This document shows positions 51,215-53,624 of a stretch of DNA of 53,624 bases, in pieces. The stretch is from the NCBI GenBank assembly GCA_004293645.1, contig REAB01000090.1, forward strand, positions 1-53,624, given 5' to 3'. Each line of letters opens with the position of its first letter. Position 1 is the first letter of the stretch. The DNA is from Cytophagia bacterium (GTDB lineage Bacteria; Bacteroidota; Bacteroidia; Cytophagales; Spirosomataceae). The notes below the pieces were generated by a model. That model saw only the letters and a list, made by a program, of their open reading frames with translations. It did not search any database and had not been told where the DNA came from. Both the position numbers and the translations under genes were made by a program.

Positions 51215-52369
51215 ATGGCAACTCACAAATACGCGCTCGTTTTGAGCGGAGGCGGCTTCAAAGGTGCATTTCAATTGGGCGCATTGAAGCATATTTTTGC
51301 AAATGGTATCCCGCACAACGACGGCATGGACACCAACGTCAAGTTTGATATTGTGGTGGGGGTTTCGGTGGGCGCACTCAACGGCGCACTCGTGGCCATG
51401 AATCGCTTCGATTTGCTCGAACAACTTTGGGACGACGTGGCAAAAAAAGGCCACACCGAGATTTATACCAGCGATATTCTCAACGTTACCGACGACCCCA
51501 ACGAAACTAAAATAACACCCGATTTTGGGGCTGTTTTGAAGAAAATATTACCCTCCTCTATTTTTGGAACGGTACTGCAATTTATCTTCGACCGCGACGA
51601 GGTGATGGCTGAAATTGGGGCTAACTTCAAGAAGTTGAAAGGCTTGGCCGACAATACCCCGCTGTTGAACAAACTCAAAACGGTGGTTGCCAAAAATAAT
51701 TTTCCCGCCGATGTGGTCTATCGGTGCGGGTTTGTGTCGCTCACCGACGGCAAATATTATGCCCTTGGCCCCGACGATTTCGACTCCGACAAAGACTTGC
51801 AATTGGGTATTGTTGCCTCCACCGCCATTCCAATTGTGTGGCCACCCATGCCACGCATCAAAACCAAAAACGGGGTTATCAAAAACTCATCCGACGGCGG
51901 GGTGCGCAACATTACACCCCTCGGCGACGTAATTGGGTTCATCAAAAAACAGCAGCAACCCAACGAACAATGGCACATCATCGTCATCAATTGCAACAGC
52001 CAAGAAGAAGCAGCTTCCGATATTGAGTACGGCATTGCCGACGTAGCATTGCGAGCCATCAACGACATCATGACCAACGAGATTTTTCAGAGCGACATGA
52101 GCGAGTTTTTGCGCATCAATGAGCTGGTCAATCAAGTTGAAATGGCCAAAGCAGCGGGCAAAATTGCACCCGACTTTGAACTAACCGACCCCAAAGGCAC
52201 AATTCTGCGCAGTTTTAACATCAAAATAATTGAACCCGCCCAGCAAAAAGACGTAGGCAGCACGCTTGATTCGAGCCGCAAAGCCATTCAAAAACGTTTC
52301 AAAGCGGGGTTTCTCCGCGCCGACGACGTACTAAAAACCCCATCAAGTCTAAGCGAACCCTGGTCGTAG
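51215..52369 (+). CDS. Patatin-like phospholipase
   Basis: Protein of 384 residues with a bacterial patatin domain and Ser-Asp dyad. The oxyanion loop is LSGGGFKGAFQLGALKH (about residues 10-26), the nucleophile lies in VVGVSVGALNG (S51), and the catalytic aspartate in SSDGGVRN (D227). It would hydrolyse acyl chains from membrane lipids. No signal peptide is present, so it is probably cytoplasmic. The C-terminal 100 residues are helical with no known motif. It lies at the edge of a repeat-rich region, and its upstream region is related to the 157-bp repeats. Patatin proteins also serve as effectors in CBASS defence, but no nucleotidyl cyclase is near. Confidence 0.9.
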   Translation: MATHKYALVLSGGGFKGAFQLGALKHIFANGIPHNDGMDTNVKFDIVVGVSVGALNGALVAMNRFDLLEQLWDDVAKKGHTEIYTSDILNVTDDPNETKITPDFGAVLKKILPSSIFGTVLQFIFDRDEVMAEIGANFKKLKGLADNTPLLNKLKTVVAKNNFPADVVYRCGFVSLTDGKYYALGPDDFDSDKDLQLGIVASTAIPIVWPPMPRIKTKNGVIKNSSDGGVRNITPLGDVIGFIKKQQQPNEQWHIIVINCNSQEEAASDIEYGIADVALRAINDIMTNEIFQSDMSEFLRINELVNQVEMAKAAGKIAPDFELTDPKGTILRSFNIKIIEPAQQKDVGSTLDSSRKAIQKRFKAGFLRADDVLKTPSSLSEPWS

Positions 52370-52698
52370 CGTTAATGATGTCAGCATGTACAAATAGTTG
52401 GAAGGACATCTCTCAAACACCCTTCAAAGGGCCCAATGCATCGAAGGTAGGTAGTCCACAGTCAATAGTCGACTGTCCACAGCAATTCAAGATACTCATT
52501 ATCAGCATTTTACACAAATCAGAAGTGTCGATTAAAGATGTTCACCTACTTACTTATTAATATACGACATAAACAGGTGCAAAATTTGGGGATTATACAA
52601 GGCAATGGAAAAGAAATTTTGCAACACAATGTGCTATTAATGAATAAGTTAGGCCATTCATAGCCCAAGCTTTACAAAACCACCAGAAGCCTTTGTTT
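52370..52698. other. Intergenic region without recognisable gene
   Basis: 329 bases between the converging patatin and coaX genes. It contains an inverted repeat (CACAGTC...GACTGTCCACAG near 52461-52484) and AT-rich sequence. A 61-codon frame on the plus strand (52375-52560) has no family features and looks like chance. No T-run terminator was recognised. Confidence 0.5.
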
Positions 52699-53475
52699 TC
52701 AATCTTTCCTTGCTGCTTCGCCAATAAACTTCAAGCCTTCGAGCGTCAAATTTTTGTTAATTTCTACAAATTCGCCGTTTAATGTTTCGATAATAGAAGA
52801 CAGCCCGCCCGTGGCCAACGCAATGCAGTCGCCGTCGAGTTCGCGCCTGATGCGCGTAATCATGCCGCGCACCAAACCTTCGTAGCCCAACAAAATGCCC
52901 GCCTGAATGGCGTGCGTGGTGTTTTTGCCAATGGCCGATTCGGGCAGCACCAGCGGTACTTCGGGGAGTTGAGCGGTGTTGGCAAACAGGGCTTTTACGG
53001 CCGTTTTAAGTCCTGGCGCAATGGCAACGCCCAAAATCTTACCTTCTGCCGACACCGTCGTAAAAGTCAAAGCCGTGCCAAAGTCCACCACCACGGCATT
53101 GCGACCGTACTTTACAAAGGCAGCCACGGCGTTGGCCACTAAATCGCTACCAATTTCGTGCGGGTGGTCTATTTCTATTTTCAAATCTGGATACACATCT
53201 GGGCCCACTACCACGGGCGGCTTGCCAAAAAAATCGGTGAGCATGGCACGCACCGTGGGCAAAAGCGGCGGCACCACGCAACTCAGCACCACGGTTGTGA
53301 TTTGACTGGCCAAAATGCCCGCTTCCAAAAAATGGAGCCGCAATTTAGATTCGTAGTGAGCGGCTGGTTCATATACCAAAGAACGCACCCGAAAAGGAGT
53401 GAGCCAAGCCTCCATTTGGTACGAATAAAACCCGAAAACGGTGTCAGTATTGCCAATATCAACAGCGAGAAGCAT
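52699..53475 (-). CDS. coaX: Type III pantothenate kinase
   Basis: Protein of 258 residues, first step of coenzyme A synthesis. The ASKHA fold motifs are present: LLAVDIGNTDTVFGFY (phosphate-1), the pantothenate-site region DHPHEIGSDLVANAVAAF, VVVDFGTALTFTTV (phosphate-2), IAPGLKTAVKALF and ALATGGLSS (adenosine). The enzyme needs a monovalent cation and is not feedback-inhibited. A TTG six codons upstream lies inside the -7 box, so the ATG at 53475 is used. Confidence 0.95.
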   Translation of the reverse strand: MLLAVDIGNTDTVFGFYSYQMEAWLTPFRVRSLVYEPAAHYESKLRLHFLEAGILASQITTVVLSCVVPPLLPTVRAMLTDFFGKPPVVVGPDVYPDLKIEIDHPHEIGSDLVANAVAAFVKYGRNAVVVDFGTALTFTTVSAEGKILGVAIAPGLKTAVKALFANTAQLPEVPLVLPESAIGKNTTHAIQAGILLGYEGLVRGMITRIRRELDGDCIALATGGLSSIIETLNGEFVEINKNLTLEGLKFIGEAARKD

Positions 53476-53490
53476 AGTTTTTTTAATTTT

Positions 53491-53498
53491 CAAATTTA
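53491..53498 (-). promoter_or_regulatory. -7 promoter box of coaX
   Basis: TAAATTTG on the minus strand matches TAnnTTTG, 15 bases before the ATG at 53475. This implies a very short leader. Confidence 0.5.
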
Positions 53499-53570
53499 GA
53501 ACTACCGGTGAAAACTAACCGTAATAAATTTGTTAGTGTAAATTATAGACTGGTAATATAGGAGATTTAT

Positions 53571-53578
53571 TAATTTTG
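53571..53578 (+). promoter_or_regulatory. -7 promoter box of the gene starting at 53604
   Basis: TAATTTTG matches TAnnTTTG, 25 bases before the ATG at 53604. Confidence 0.45.
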
Positions 53579-53603
53579 AGGAAATATATTAACCCTCAAT
53601 AAA

Positions 53604-53624
53604 ATGGCACAGATAGAAATAATT
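53604..53624 (+). CDS. Start of a CDS, probably 2-oxo acid dehydrogenase E2 component (partial)
   Basis: Only seven codons (MAQIEII) are inside the window. The sequence equals the usual opening of Bacteroidota dihydrolipoyl acyltransferase (E2) proteins, where the lipoyl domain starts with M-A-x-I-E-x-x and then MPKMGESI. A -7 box precedes it at a normal distance. Seven residues cannot establish identity, so this is a guess to be checked against the adjoining sequence. Confidence 0.4.

Noticed and set aside
51215-52369. Patatin gene as part of a CBASS defence operon
   Set aside because: No cGAS/DncV-like cyclase or Cap genes are near; the gene stands alone between repeats and coaX.

Overview
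The window reads as a chromosomal segment of a Bacteroidota bacterium, most likely of the class Cytophagia (Spirosomaceae/Runella-like). The evidence is the many start sites preceded by the Bacteroidota -7 box TAnnTTTG, the Bacteroidota-type LptD protein next to an AmiC-type amidase and an MCE protein, the HesB/IscA-like protein without a C-terminal CxC, the DUF6934 pair, and the general protein style. The genus is inference. Most genes are housekeeping genes in short operons on both strands, with no phage, plasmid or large island.

Layout. 1-3.6 kb: EamA exporter, a zinc-site-deficient M16 protein and a TetA-like MFS pump. 3.7-5.6 kb: a tRNA-Tyr/Gly/Thr-tuf operon with a consensus promoter, a strong terminator and, between tRNA-Thr and tuf, a tandem array of decayed tRNA-Thr-derived hairpins. 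5.7-8.3 kb: an ECF sigma / anti-sigma / outer-membrane barrel operon. 8.3-12.1 kb: CaiB-type CoA transferase with overlapping fluoride channel, a P-loop nucleoside kinase, an Hsp20 and a DUF547 protein. 12.2-17.7 kb: envelope cluster (MCE protein, amidase, LptD) and a lipoprotein. 17.8-21.8 kb: serS, an IS200-like REP-associated transposase between two REP arrays (13 direct copies plus one inverted), lysC, and a small membrane gene cut short by a MITE. 22-26.1 kb: a dolichyl-phosphate-mannose-synthase-like glycosyltransferase, DUF486 and uvrA. 26.1-31.6 kb: a gene relic, a large BNR/sortilin-like secreted protein and an acyl-CoA dehydrogenase under a promoter containing a perfect 24-bp palindrome. 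31.8-33.9 kb: an AT-rich RloA/RloB (AbiL-like) presumed anti-phage pair. 33.9-40.9 kb: mutS2, pgk, a second amidase, pyrB, a DUF7935-like protein and an IscA-like protein. 41-46.1 kb: a giant NtrY-like histidine kinase and an FtsX-like permease. 46.2-49 kb: a DUF6934 pair and a lipoprotein S9 oligopeptidase broken by the second copy of the same MITE. 49-51.2 kb: a repeat-rich, low-GC region with two small membrane proteins. 51.2-53.6 kb: patatin-like phospholipase, coaX and the first codons of a probable 2-oxo acid dehydrogenase E2 gene.

The most unusual elements are small and non-coding. They are the tRNA-Thr-derived array ahead of tuf, the RAYT/REP locus whose array A preserves the serS reading frame, a MITE family of about 100 bp that has disrupted two genes and may carry an outward promoter, and the operator-like palindrome in the acyl-CoA dehydrogenase promoter. 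The RloA/RloB pair is the best candidate for a defence system. All homology calls come from motif recognition by eye; no database search was run.
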